This document shows positions 46,370 to 55,151 of a stretch of 64,000 nt of DNA, one piece after another. This stretch comes from Streptomyces tsukubensis (lineage in GTDB: Bacteria; Actinomycetota; Actinomycetes; Streptomycetales; Streptomycetaceae), in the NCBI RefSeq assembly GCF_009296025.1, contig NZ_CP045178.1:930001-994000 (forward strand), written 5' to 3'. The notes beneath the pieces are model-generated. The model had not been told where the DNA came from and did no database searches. It worked only from the letters and a program-made list of their open reading frames with translations. Numbering within the stretch: position 1 is the first letter of the stretch; the number at the start of each line of letters is the position of its first letter. The translations under genes were made by a program, and so were the position numbers.

Positions 46370-47529
46370 CGGGCCACCTCGTCCCGCGCGTCGGCGGCGC
46401 GTACGTGGTCGAGGGCGGCCCGCAGCACGGCCCGTTCCTCCCCGTCGGGGTCCGCGCCTCGTACATGACCCACGAAGTCCTCGGCGATCTGCTGGTCGGT
46501 GCGGTCCCGCAGCCGCTGCGCGTACGAGACGAGCGGGTCGTCGGCTGCCCGGTCAGGGGCGAAGACGAGGCTGAGGGCGTACGGGAAGCGCGCGGAGAGC
46601 CGCGCCATGGGTTCCGGGGGGCGTACGGGGTCGGTGAGGGTGGCCTCCACCCATGAGTTCTCGTGGCGGGTGAGTTCCGGGTCGGCGAGGAGTTCTTCGA
46701 GGGGGCCCGCGATCCTGGCGAGGGCGCGCGGTACGGGGCAGTCGATTCGGGTGGCTTCGATCTCACCGCCGGGACCGAGGTCCACGAGCCACATGGTCTT
46801 GCGGTGTCCTGACTCCGAGAAGGAGTACGGGAGGGGGGAGCCCGAGTAGCGGACGCGCTCGCTGATGGTCTGGCTTCCGTGCAGGTGGCCGAGGGCCACG
46901 TAGTCGACGCCCGCGAAGACGGCGGCGGGCACGGAGGCGACGCCGCCGACGGTGATGTCGCGTTCACTGTCGCTCGGCTCGCCGCCGGTGACGAAGGCGT
47001 GGGCGAGGACGACGGAGCGGGTGTCTGCGGGGCGGGCCGCGAGGTCGGCGCGGACACGGTCCATGGCCGCTCCGAGCACCCCCTCGTGGTCGGCCTTGGC
47101 CGCGCTGAACTCGTCCTTCACCAGGGCGGGTTCGAGGTAGGGAAGCCCGTAGAAGGCGACGTCTCCGTGGGCGTCCCCGAGGATCACCGGGTCGGCGCAG
47201 GCGGCGGGAGCGGTCCTCAGATGGATGCCCGCGCGGCCCATGAGCCCCGCTCCCACGCCGAGTCTGCGGGCCGAGTCGTGGTTGCCGGAGATCATCACCG
47301 TCGGCACGTCGAGCCCGGCGAGCCGGTGGAGCGCGTCGTCGAAGAGTTCCACGGCGCTGAGCGACGGCACGGCCCTGTCGTACAGGTCACCGGCGACCAC
47401 CACCACGTCCACCCGGTGCTCGCGGACCGCCTCCACGAGATGAGTGACGAAGGCCGCCTGCGCGTCGGCCATGCTGACCCGGTGGAAGGACCTGCCGAGG
47501 TGCCAGTCCGACGTGTGGAGAATCCTCAA
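46366..47529 (-). CDS. sbcD: Exonuclease SbcD (Mre11-like nuclease)
   Basis: A 387-residue nuclease with the metallophosphoesterase motifs HTSDWHLGR, VVAGDLYDR, ISGNHDSARR, VLAHAF and ALGHLHG, and a C-terminal capping domain. The start is TTG (complement of 47527-47529) with GGAG 8 bases upstream; the protein then begins RILHTSDWHLG. It is the first gene of the sbcDC operon, and its promoter should lie in 47530-47700. Confidence 0.96.
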   Translation of the reverse strand: MRILHTSDWHLGRSFHRVSMADAQAAFVTHLVEAVREHRVDVVVVAGDLYDRAVPSLSAVELFDDALHRLAGLDVPTVMISGNHDSARRLGVGAGLMGRAGIHLRTAPAACADPVILGDAHGDVAFYGLPYLEPALVKDEFSAAKADHEGVLGAAMDRVRADLAARPADTRSVVLAHAFVTGGEPSDSERDITVGGVASVPAAVFAGVDYVALGHLHGSQTISERVRYSGSPLPYSFSESGHRKTMWLVDLGPGGEIEATRIDCPVPRALARIAGPLEELLADPELTRHENSWVEATLTDPVRPPEPMARLSARFPYALSLVFAPDRAADDPLVSYAQRLRDRTDQQIAEDFVGHVRGADPDGEERAVLRAALDHVRAADARDEVAR

Positions 47530-48095
47530 GAAACAGCTCCGCCCCGCGTGGTCTTCTCGTCTCCGCCCCCGCCCGCTGTCCCCGGGCTCCCCGGAGGCCC
47601 CGGGGATGAGCACGGACCACGCTAGCGCCGCGCGGCACACCGCCCGCCACGGACCTCCGTTTTTCACCGGGCCGGAGACCAAGGTCACGCGTGGGACGCT
47701 TCCGCGAGGTGCCGGTGCGGAGAGGGTGACCGTGGCGGTGCGGTGCCTACGAGGTGCGGGCGCCGGACCGGCCGGGCTTCGCCGTGAGGCGCCGGTGACA
47801 TGCCGTCCGGTCCCGGTCCCGGTGTGAGCCGGCGGCGGGACGCGTGCCTGAGGTGACGCCCGTACGAGGTGACTGCGGGACTCGCGTACGCGGTGGCGGC
47901 ACGGCTCCGGCGTGCGCCGTCGGGGTTGTCCTCGGGTGTGTCACGTCGAACCTCCCCCGGCCTCCCCGAACAGCTCGGGACGGACCCCGCATCGGGCGCT
48001 GCCCACGCGAAGCGCCCGCTTTCACGGAAATGGCCCACCGGACCCGCCCTCAAGTGTCCAGGCATACCCCCCGCTGCCGGGCTAGCGTGGGCGAT
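47530..48095. other. 566-bp divergent interval
   Basis: No gene is supported. It must hold the sbcD promoter (minus) and the cupin promoter (plus). TAGCGT at 48083-48088 ends 7 bases before the cupin ATG and looks like the -10 of a leaderless transcript. Confidence 0.5.
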
Positions 48096-48506
48096 ATGTC
48101 CATACCTTCGCAGGAAACCGGAACCTCGATCACGACGCTCGACACGCGGCGGCCGCCGTTCCTCCCGGAGGCGGCCGACATGATGACCGTACGGATCGAG
48201 ATTCCGCCGGGCGACTCCGGCACACCGCCCCACCGGCACTCCGGCCCCGTATTCGGTTATCTGCTCGAAGGCGAGATGCTCTTCGAGCTGGAGGGCGAGC
48301 CGGAGCGGGTGATCCGGGCAGGCGAGGCCTTCTGGGAACCGGGTGGCGATGTCATCCACTACCGGGCGGCCAACGCGTCGCCCGACCGATGGTGCCGGTT
48401 CGTCGCCGTGATGGCCTGCGTTCCCGGCGAGCCGATGCTCGTCCTCGTGGGCGAGGACGAACTCAAGACCCGGCGACACCTCCGCGCACCGCGTCCGACA
48501 CAGTAG
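48096..48506 (+). CDS. Cupin domain protein
   Basis: A 136-residue single-cupin protein. The two cupin motifs are PPHRHSGPVFGYLLEGEM and EPGGDVIHYRAANAS, giving the usual His-rich metal site. The role is open: oxygenase, isomerase or sensor. It is followed 43 bp later by a sugar-nucleotide-epimerase-like gene, with which it probably forms an operon. Confidence 0.88.
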   Translation: MSIPSQETGTSITTLDTRRPPFLPEAADMMTVRIEIPPGDSGTPPHRHSGPVFGYLLEGEMLFELEGEPERVIRAGEAFWEPGGDVIHYRAANASPDRWCRFVAVMACVPGEPMLVLVGEDELKTRRHLRAPRPTQ

Positions 48507-48549
48507 CCACGCGGGGCTCACGCCCCACCCCCACGAAAGGCTTCGAACA

Positions 48550-49404
48550 ATGCGTATCTTCCTGGCCGGCGCGACCGGCGTCATCGGCAGGCGGCTCGTC
48601 CCCCTGCTCCTCGCGCAGGGCCACGAGGTCACCGGGCTGGCACGGAGCGAAGCGGCCGGGGAGCGGCTGCGCACCCAGGGCGCGGAGGTGGCAGTCGCCG
48701 ATGTCCTCGACCCCGACGCGCTCGCGGAGGCGGTCGGGTCGGCGGCGCCCGACACGGTCGTCCACCAGCTCACCGCGCTCGGTTCGGGCGACCTCACCGC
48801 CAACGCGGCGCTCCGCATCGACGGCACCCGCAACCTGGTGGACGCGGCGCGGGCCGCTGGAGTACGGCGCGTGGTGGCGCAGAGCATCGCGTGGGCGTAC
48901 ACGCCGGGGATGGAACCGGCGATCGAGAGCAAGCCGCTCGATCTGGGTGCGGAGGAGCCTCGGCTGACGACGGTCATGGGCGCGGCGACACTGGAGCGCA
49001 CGGTCCAGGAGATGCCGGAGTGGGTCGTCCTGCGCTACGGAATGCTGTACGGGCCCGAGACGTGGTACTCGCCCGGCGGGCTGATGGCGGACAAGGCGCG
49101 GGCCGGAGAACTGGTCGCCGACACCGATGTGACCAGCTTCGCGCACATCGAGGACGCGGCCGTCGCCGCACTGGCCGCTCTCGAATGGCCTTCCGGCGTG
49201 GTGAACATCTGCGACAACGAGCCCGCGACCGGCCTCGACTGGCTGCCGGTCTTCTGTGAGGCCGTCGGCGCGCCGGCTCCGCGGGCGGACGCCACGACCG
49301 AGCGGCAGGGCTGGGCGCGTGGCGCGGACAACACCTACGCCAGGGAGGAACTCGGCTGGACACCGCTGCACCCCACGTGGCGCGACGGGTTCGGCACGGC
49401 CTGA
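48550..49404 (+). CDS. NAD-dependent epimerase/dehydratase family protein
   Basis: A 284-residue extended-SDR protein with Rossmann motif LAGATGVIGRRLVPLL. Family-typical segments are IDGTRNLVDAARAAGVRRVV and VLRYGMLYGPETWYSPGG. The catalytic YxxxK pattern is not evident: the corresponding region reads SIAWAYTPG, as in the atypical SDR a5 group, so dehydrogenase activity is uncertain. A CGAAAGG lies before the ATG. Confidence 0.88.
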   Translation: MRIFLAGATGVIGRRLVPLLLAQGHEVTGLARSEAAGERLRTQGAEVAVADVLDPDALAEAVGSAAPDTVVHQLTALGSGDLTANAALRIDGTRNLVDAARAAGVRRVVAQSIAWAYTPGMEPAIESKPLDLGAEEPRLTTVMGAATLERTVQEMPEWVVLRYGMLYGPETWYSPGGLMADKARAGELVADTDVTSFAHIEDAAVAALAALEWPSGVVNICDNEPATGLDWLPVFCEAVGAPAPRADATTERQGWARGADNTYAREELGWTPLHPTWRDGFGTA

Positions 49405-49431
49405 GCCGGGTCCGGCACGGCCTGAGCGGAA
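49388..49431 (+). repeat. 21-bp duplication of the epimerase 3' end
   Basis: CGGGTTCGGCACGGCCTGAG at the gene end, containing the TGA stop, is followed at once by a copy with one base change. Confidence 0.93.
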
Positions 49432-49438
49432 CGCCCGG

Positions 49439-49467
49439 CCCCGCTCAGGCCGTCAGCCCGAGCGGGG
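49439..49467. terminator. Terminator between convergent genes
   Basis: Arms CCCCGCTC / GAGCGGGG with a 13-base loop, between the epimerase stop and the YigZ stop. Confidence 0.65.
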
Positions 49468-49593
49468 GCTCGTACCACCTGCCGAGCGGCAGCCCGCGCG
49501 ACACCGCACGGGACACGAGAGGCGTACGGAACACGGGAGGGCGTGACCGGGAGGCCGACCGCTGAACGAGAGGCATGACCGGCAGGGCCGCTC

Positions 49594-50226
49594 TCACTTC
49601 TCGACCTCGCCGTACGCCTCTGGGCCGAGCTCAAGCAGAGCCTCGCCCGCCGTCGCGTCCGCGAGCCAGCCACGGAAGGCGTCGACCTCCGCGTCGGGGA
49701 GCCCGATCTCGATGGTGACCCGCTCGCCGTAGCGCACCTCGGTCACCGAACGGCCCGTGGTGCGCAGATCGTTCTCGATACGGCCGGCCCGCTGATGGTC
49801 CACGGTCAGGGTGACCCGACGGAACCGGCGCAGGGTGCGGGTGCCGACCGCGTCCAGGGCCTCCCCCACCGCCCCGCCGTACGCCCGGATGAGTCCGCCC
49901 GCGCCGAGCTTGACCCCGCCGTAGTAACGGGTGACGACAGCGACGGCGTACCGCACCTCGCGCCGCAACAGCATCTGGAGCATCGGAACGCCTGCGGTGC
50001 CCCCGGGTTCCCCGTCGTCGCTCGCCTTCTGTACGGAGGCGTCGGCCCCGATGACGTAGGCGAAGCAGTTGTGGGTGGCGTCGGCGTGCTCACGGCGGAC
50101 CCGGGCGACGAACTCCTGAGCCTCCCGTTCGGTCGCGGCGGGCGCGAGGGAGCACAAGAACCGTGAACGGTTGATCTCGGTCTCGTGCACACCCTCACGG
50201 GCCACGGTGCGGTACTCGTCCTGCAT
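49594..50226 (-). CDS. YigZ/IMPACT family protein
   Basis: A 210-residue protein of the UPF0029/IMPACT family. Diagnostic segments are SRFLCSLAPAATEREAQEFV, DGEPGGTAGVPMLQML and VVTRYYGGVKLGAGGLIRAY. Eukaryotic relatives act in translation control; the bacterial role is unsettled. ATG at 50226 begins MQDEYRTVAREGVHE, the usual family start. Confidence 0.92.
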   Translation of the reverse strand: MQDEYRTVAREGVHETEINRSRFLCSLAPAATEREAQEFVARVRREHADATHNCFAYVIGADASVQKASDDGEPGGTAGVPMLQMLLRREVRYAVAVVTRYYGGVKLGAGGLIRAYGGAVGEALDAVGTRTLRRFRRVTLTVDHQRAGRIENDLRTTGRSVTEVRYGERVTIEIGLPDAEVDAFRGWLADATAGEALLELGPEAYGEVEK

Positions 50227-50395
50227 CGGGCCAGGGTATGCGGTGCTGGGGGGCGGGGACGGCGCCGGTCGGGGGGCGCGGCCGGGGCGAACGCGGCCCG
50301 TCGCCGGAACCGGGCACTCGGCACCCGTCACCCGGCACCCGTCACCCGGCGACGGGACCCGGGAATGCTCCCCGTCCCCGGTCCGTTGCCCTGGC

Positions 50396-50812
50396 ATGTA
50401 CGCAGACGATGAGACGATCCGCAGGATTCTGACCTCGACGGGCGACACGTGGGCGGTGGTGGGGCTCTCGGGCAACCAGGGCCGCGCGGCCTACGGCGTC
50501 GCCGGGGTGCTCCAGCGGTTCGGCAAGCGCGTGGTCCCGGTCCACCCGAAGGCGGAGACGGTCCACGGCGAACAGGGCTACGCCTCGCTGGCGGACATCC
50601 CCTTCCCCGTCGACGTGGTGGACGTCTTCGTCAACAGCGACCTCGCGGGAGCAGTCGCCGACGAGGCGACAGCCATCGGGGCGAAGGCGGTCTGGTTCCA
50701 GCTGGGAGTGATCGACGAGAACGCGTGGGAGCGGACCCGCGCGGCCGGGCTCGACATGGTGATGGATCGTTGCCCGGCCATTGAGATCCCGAAGCTGGGC
50801 ACGGGGGCCTGA
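50396..50812 (+). CDS. CoA-binding domain protein
   Basis: A 138-residue protein with a succinyl-CoA-synthetase-like CoA-binding Rossmann fold. Key segments are WAVVGLSGNQGRAAYGV, VVPVHPKAETVHGEQGYAS and the C-terminal MDRCPAIEIPKLG. The function is unknown; the family binds CoA or acts as a small redox-linked regulator. ATG at 50396 gives MYADDETIRRIL. Confidence 0.9.
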   Translation: MYADDETIRRILTSTGDTWAVVGLSGNQGRAAYGVAGVLQRFGKRVVPVHPKAETVHGEQGYASLADIPFPVDVVDVFVNSDLAGAVADEATAIGAKAVWFQLGVIDENAWERTRAAGLDMVMDRCPAIEIPKLGTGA

Positions 50813-50910
50813 GCGGGAAGCCCCCGCGAGAGGCCAGGTGAACGGGGGGCGGCCGAGCGGGCCCGTGGGGCTCCGGCGGGCGCCACCGCACAACCCCCGC
50901 GCGCCTCGCC

Positions 50911-51465
50911 TCAGACCCCCAGCCCCTCCACCACAACCGCGTTCGGCAGCTCCGCGAACGCCTTGCCGGGGATGAGGAGTTTGCCGCGCCTGCGTCCGCT
51001 GCCGACGAGGACGTAACGCAGGTCGATCACGGCGGAGTCGACCAGCACCGGCCATGCCTCGGGGAGCCCCAGGGGGGTGATGCCGCCGTACTCCATACCG
51101 CTCTCCTGGACCGCCGTGTCCATCGACGCGAAGGACGCCTTGCGGACATCGAGCTGTTTGCGTACGGCGCCGTTGACGTCAACTCGGGTGTGGGAGAGGA
51201 CCACGCAGGCGGCGAGCGTGGTGACACCCGCCCGCTTGCCCGCCACGATCACGCAGTTGGCGGACTGCCGCAGCAGCTCCTCGCCGTAGTGCTCCACGAA
51301 GGTGGCGGTGTCGGCCCACTCGGGATTGGTGTCGACGTGGATCAGTTCGCCGGCCGGCACACTGCCCCGCCAGCCCCTTACGGCCTCGGCGACGGGCTCC
51401 ACGAGGTCGTCGAGGCAGTCGGGTGCGGGTGTGACGATGTCGAACTCTCCGATGGGTGCGCGCAT
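50911..51465 (-). CDS. YbaK/EbsC-type aminoacyl-tRNA deacylase
   Basis: A 184-residue member of the YbaK/ProX editing superfamily, which hydrolyses mischarged tRNA in trans. Visible motifs are NCVIVAGKRAGVTTLAACVV, VRKQLDVRKASFAS and GGITPLGLPEAWPVLVDSAV. The amino acid it edits cannot be told from the sequence. Confidence 0.9.
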   Translation of the reverse strand: MRAPIGEFDIVTPAPDCLDDLVEPVAEAVRGWRGSVPAGELIHVDTNPEWADTATFVEHYGEELLRQSANCVIVAGKRAGVTTLAACVVLSHTRVDVNGAVRKQLDVRKASFASMDTAVQESGMEYGGITPLGLPEAWPVLVDSAVIDLRYVLVGSGRRRGKLLIPGKAFAELPNAVVVEGLGV

Positions 51466-51544
51466 GGCGGCACGCTAACAGCCCCCACGGGGCCCTCGAT
51501 CCGGATTCGGGATCCGGGAGCCGGAGCAGGGGCCAGGGTTTCGC

Positions 51545-52132
51545 TCAGCGGACGAACGGCACCGAGACGGCCATGGTCAGCTCCATCGGTTCTGTGCCCT
51601 CGTTGCGGTAGGCGTGCGGGGCGTCGGCCTCGAAGGTGGCGCTGGCCCCGGCGGGGACCAGATGTTCGACGTCGGCGACGACGAGGGTCAGCTCGCCCGC
51701 GGTGACATGGAGGAGTTCGACGGTGCCGCTCGGGTGCGGGTCGGAACCGCTGCCCTCACCCGGCATCAACCGCCAGAACCACATCTCCAGAGGGCCGGGC
51801 GCCTCGGTGCCCGCGAGCAGTTGGTTGTAGCTGCCGGTCTCGGTCTTCCAGAGCCGCACCGCCTCTTCCGGCGGGACGACCCGGACTTTCGGGCCCTGTT
51901 CGTAGTCGAGCAGGGTAGTGATGCTGACGCCGAGCGCGTCACCGATCTTGACCACGGTGCCGAGGCTGGGGTTGGTGCGGGCCTGCTCGATCTGGATCAG
52001 CATGCCGCGGCTGACCCCCGCGCGGGAGGCGAGGGCGTCCAGGGTGAAGCCGCGCTCGGCTCGCCATCGTTTGACGTTGCGTCCCAGCGACTGGGTGAGC
52101 AGATCAAGATCTGACACAGACCGTCCATCCAT
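51545..52132 (-). CDS. XRE-cupin transcriptional regulator
   Basis: A 195-residue protein with an N-terminal XRE helix-turn-helix (about 12-72, RGFTLDALASRAGVSRGML, then QIEQARTNPS) and a C-terminal cupin (about 115-190, GTVELLHVTAGELTLVVAD, FEADAPHAYRNEG). It is divergent from an EamA-family exporter with only 79 bp between the starts. A perfect 16-bp palindrome overlaps its start codon, so it probably represses itself and the exporter until the cupin binds a ligand. Confidence 0.93.
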   Translation of the reverse strand: MDGRSVSDLDLLTQSLGRNVKRWRAERGFTLDALASRAGVSRGMLIQIEQARTNPSLGTVVKIGDALGVSITTLLDYEQGPKVRVVPPEEAVRLWKTETGSYNQLLAGTEAPGPLEMWFWRLMPGEGSGSDPHPSGTVELLHVTAGELTLVVADVEHLVPAGASATFEADAPHAYRNEGTEPMELTMAVSVPFVR

Positions 52133-52146
52133 CCAATATATTGGAT
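52131..52146. promoter_or_regulatory. 16-bp perfect palindrome between XRE-cupin and EamA genes
   Basis: ATCCAATATATTGGAT is fully symmetric, AT-rich and overlaps the start codon of the XRE-cupin gene. It is the best operator candidate in the window. Confidence 0.75.
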
Positions 52147-52211
52147 TACAGAGTTCATTAAGTTGCACTATCGTGGTAGTGGGTTCATCGCACTGTACTG
52201 CGAGGTCATGA

Positions 52212-53279
52212 ATGACTGCACTGTTCGCCCTGGCCACAAGCCTGTTGTTGGGCCTCTCCGACTTCGGCGGCGGCATACTCGCGAGGCGCTTGCCCGCACT
52301 CACGGTCGTGGTCGTCTCCCAGTGCCTCGCCGCTCTCGTGCTGGGCGTCATGGTGCTGGCGACCGGAGCCTGGGGCGAGGCGGATCCTCGGCTGTGGTTC
52401 GCCGTGGGCGCCGGGTTCGTCGGCCCGGTGGCGATGCTCGTCTTCTATCAGGCGCTGTCCCGCGGCCCGATGGGCGTCGTCTCGCCGCTCAGTTCCCTGG
52501 GCGTGGTGGTACCGATGAGCGTGGGACTGGCTCTGGGCGAGCGGCCAGGACTCTGGCAGTACATGGGGATCACGGTCGCGATCGTCGGCATCGTGCTCGC
52601 GGGCGGCCCCGAACCGCACGGCGCTCCGGTGCGGCGAATGGCTGTTGGCCTGACGCTCCTCGCCGCTCTCGGTTTCGGCGGGGTGATGGCCCTGATCTCC
52701 GAGGCCTCCACGACCGTCACAGGGCTGCTCCTCGCGCTCTTCGTCCAGCGCTGCACCAACGTCCTCGCGGGTGGAGCGATCCTGTGGGTGTCGGCCCGCC
52801 GCGGGCACTCGGTACTGCCCGACCTCGGCCCCTGCCCCGACGTGGACCCGACTCCCGACGCGACAACTCCGGACCACGCCGAGTGGGCCACCGCCTCCGC
52901 TGCGGGGGCCGCCGCTCCATGGGCCGACGTGACGCCACCGTCCGGGCCGAGCGCAGGCACAGGCGCAGGCACAGGCACAGGCACGACGAGTACCGCCGTT
53001 CTTCCGCCCCTCAACGATGCGCGCGCCGCCGGACTACGGATGCTGGGCCGCGCGCTGCCCGCGCTCACCTTCGTGGGCCTCACCGATGTCGCGGCCAACG
53101 GCACCTATGTTCTGGCCACCCAGTACGGCCCCGTCATCGTCGCCGCCGTGCTCGCCTCGCTCTACCCCGTGGTGACCGCCGTCGCTGCCCGCTGCGTGCT
53201 GGGCGAACGGCTGCGCACCGTCCAAGCGGCGGGCTCGGCTCTCGCCCTGCTCGGCACGGTGCTGCTCGCGGCCGGCTGA
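52212..53279 (+). CDS. EamA/DMT-family exporter with Gly-Thr-rich loop
   Basis: A 355-residue membrane protein with about ten hydrophobic segments in two EamA halves (SDFGGGILARRLPALTVVVV, and LTFVGLTDVAANGTYVLATQ). Between the halves lies an unusually long polar insert of about 65 residues (200-265), rich in Pro, Ala, Gly and Thr, with a GAGTGTGT tract. DMT proteins export metabolites such as amino acids. The ATG at 52212 gives MTALFALATSLLLGLSD; an ATG at 52208 is out of frame. Confidence 0.9.
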   Translation: MTALFALATSLLLGLSDFGGGILARRLPALTVVVVSQCLAALVLGVMVLATGAWGEADPRLWFAVGAGFVGPVAMLVFYQALSRGPMGVVSPLSSLGVVVPMSVGLALGERPGLWQYMGITVAIVGIVLAGGPEPHGAPVRRMAVGLTLLAALGFGGVMALISEASTTVTGLLLALFVQRCTNVLAGGAILWVSARRGHSVLPDLGPCPDVDPTPDATTPDHAEWATASAAGAAAPWADVTPPSGPSAGTGAGTGTGTTSTAVLPPLNDARAAGLRMLGRALPALTFVGLTDVAANGTYVLATQYGPVIVAAVLASLYPVVTAVAARCVLGERLRTVQAAGSALALLGTVLLAAG

Positions 53280-53305
53280 ACCCGCGCGCCCGCCCCGGCG
53301 GGGAG

Positions 53306-54274
53306 TCAGCCTTCGGGACGGGCCGCTCCGGGGCCGGGGACCGCCCCGGACGCGGAGCCGGGTGCGGTCCCGGCCGCCCCGGACGCGGAGCCGGGTGCGG
53401 TCCCGGCCGCCCCGGACGCGGAGCCGGGTGCGGTCCCGGCCGCCCCGGACGCGGAGGAGGGAACGGTCCCGGCCGCCGCGGGCTCGGAGCCTGGGGTGTT
53501 CCCGGCCGTCCCGGACACCCCATCGAGTTCTTCGAGATCCCGCAGTTGCGCGGGGGTGGTCCCCTCGGGGACCGGTACGGGCGCCGGGGTGCGAAGGGGT
53601 GGCTGCCACCCCGCATCGGGGTCCCACCGGCGTACGACTCTGGCGGGCGCCCCCGCCACCACCGCGTGGTCGGGCACCTCGCCGCGGACCACGGCTCCCG
53701 CCGCCACCACCACATTGCGCCCGATGTTCGCACCGGGCAGGATCACCGCCCCGGTACCGATCCAGCAGCCGGGCCCGATACTCACCGGCTCCATGCGCGG
53801 CCACTGTTTGCCGACCGGCTGGTGCGGGTCGTCGTAACTGTGGTTGGTGCTGGTCACGTAGACATAGGGGCCGAAGAAGCAGTTGTCACCGATGGTCACC
53901 GTCGTATCGGCGATGACATGGCTGCCCCGACCGAGTACGACACCGTCGCCGAGGCGGAGGATCGCGTCGGGGCCGAGGTCGAGTCCTGGCATCAGCCCCG
54001 CGGTGAGGGTGACCTGCTCGGCGATGACGCAGTGCTCACCCAGGTGGATCCACGGTTCGCCGAAGACGGTTCCCTGCGGGAAGGCCAGCCTGGTGGCGGC
54101 GCCCAGCGATCCGAAGCGGAGTCTGCCGGGGTGCTCCGCGGTGACGGCCCCCGCCTCACGGACCCAGCGCAGCCCCGCGTGGACCGCCCGGTGGGCCAGG
54201 CGGCGCCGGAGCGCGGCAAGCGATGAGAACGTGTTCCTCTTCCTCGGCACCCGCTTACCGTACTGAGGGTTCAC
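53306..54274 (-). CDS. Hexapeptide-repeat acyltransferase with repetitive tail
   Basis: A 322-residue protein. Residues about 65-215 form the left-handed beta helix of the LbetaH acetyltransferases (GEHCVIAEQVTL, IGDNCFFGPYVYV, NHSYDDPHQPVG, IGPGCWIGTGAVILPGANIG, GAVVRGEVPDHAVVAGAPARVV). The acceptor could be a sugar or cell-surface polymer. The last 65 residues repeat GAAGTAPGSAS and are likely disordered. It is convergent with the exporter gene, only 26 bp apart. Confidence 0.88.
   Translation of the reverse strand: MNPQYGKRVPRKRNTFSSLAALRRRLAHRAVHAGLRWVREAGAVTAEHPGRLRFGSLGAATRLAFPQGTVFGEPWIHLGEHCVIAEQVTLTAGLMPGLDLGPDAILRLGDGVVLGRGSHVIADTTVTIGDNCFFGPYVYVTSTNHSYDDPHQPVGKQWPRMEPVSIGPGCWIGTGAVILPGANIGRNVVVAAGAVVRGEVPDHAVVAGAPARVVRRWDPDAGWQPPLRTPAPVPVPEGTTPAQLRDLEELDGVSGTAGNTPGSEPAAAGTVPSSASGAAGTAPGSASGAAGTAPGSASGAAGTAPGSASGAVPGPGAARPEG
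53346..53477. repeat. 33-bp repeats encoding the tail of the acyltransferase
   Basis: Units start at 53346, 53379, 53412 and 53445; the last is diverged. On the minus strand each encodes 11 residues (GAAGTAPGSAS). Confidence 0.95.
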
Positions 54275-54461
54275 CGGTCCGCCGCCGCGGGGTCCTGTGA
54301 TCCGCCTCTCGTAGCGCCGTCCTCGTCCGGATCGCTCCTACGGAGGTGCCACCCCGGCCCGGCGCGCTCTCCCCGGGCCGCCGCCCAGCCTGAGTTGTCT
54401 TCCCCGGGCCGTCGTACCGGCCTGGGTCATTCCGCTCGGGACGCCGTCCCCAGCCGCAGCT

Positions 54462-54989
54462 TCACTCCTGACCCACTTCGCGGTGGGCGCGCGCGAGTCC
54501 GACGTAGACCTCCGCGTTCAGGGTGACGCCCTGCCGTTCCTCCTCGGTCAGTTCCCGCTTGACCTTGGCGGGCACCCCCGCGACCAGTGATCCCGGCGGC
54601 ACACGCATCCCCTGGGGTACGAGGGACTGGGCCGCGACCAGGGAACCCGTGCCGATGTGGGCGCCGTTGAGGACGGTGGCGCCCATGCCGATGAGTACGT
54701 CGTCCTCGATGGTGCAGCCGTGCAGGACCGCGTTGTGGCCGACGGACACCCGCTCCCCGATGGTGACGGGACTTCCGATGTCGACGTGCACGGTGGAGTT
54801 GTCCTGGATGTTGCTGCACGCGCCGACGGTGATCGGTCCGCCGTCGGCGCGCAGGACGGTGTGGTACCAAACGCTGGCTCCGGCCGCGAGGGTCACCTCA
54901 CCGAGGACCACGGACGTGGGTGCCGTGAAGGCGTCCGCGTCCACGGCCGGCTTCTTGTCGCCGAGCCCCGAGATCAACGCCTCTGCCAT
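54462..54989 (-). CDS. Gamma-class carbonic anhydrase-like protein
   Basis: A 175-residue LbetaH protein. The zinc-ligand pattern is present: NSTVHVD, and VGHNAVLHGC with two His. Other family segments are SVWYHTVLRAD and GSLVAGVPAKVKRELTEEE. These proteins interconvert CO2 and bicarbonate, or are inactive relatives. ATG at 54989 begins MAEALISGLGDKKP. An LbetaH acyltransferase gene lies just downstream. Confidence 0.9.
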   Translation of the reverse strand: MAEALISGLGDKKPAVDADAFTAPTSVVLGEVTLAAGASVWYHTVLRADGGPITVGACSNIQDNSTVHVDIGSPVTIGERVSVGHNAVLHGCTIEDDVLIGMGATVLNGAHIGTGSLVAAQSLVPQGMRVPPGSLVAGVPAKVKRELTEEERQGVTLNAEVYVGLARAHREVGQE

Positions 54990-55151
54990 CGCCACTCCAC
55001 TCCTCGTGCGCCCCACCGCGCCCGCGGCCCCGCGGCCGCAGGACACGCGCCGACGCGAACGGTCGCCCACGTCGACCGCCACCGTATGCGGCGGCCTCCA
55101 CGACGCAGGGAGCGGGGCGCGATCAAGGCCGCCCTGCTGGGCGGCGGGCGC

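Noticed and set aside
52208..52211. ATG at 52208 as EamA start
   Set aside because: It is in a different frame from the transporter; ATG at 52212 opens the correct one.
52163..54226. Very long open frame on the plus strand across the EamA and acyltransferase genes
   Set aside because: It is Arg/Gly/Pro-rich and lies over two well supported genes in other frames. It reflects high GC only.
53306..54989. Acyltransferase and carbonic anhydrase genes as one duplicated gene
   Set aside because: Both have left-handed beta helices, but motifs, lengths and sequence differ. Adjacency of two LbetaH genes is likely chance.
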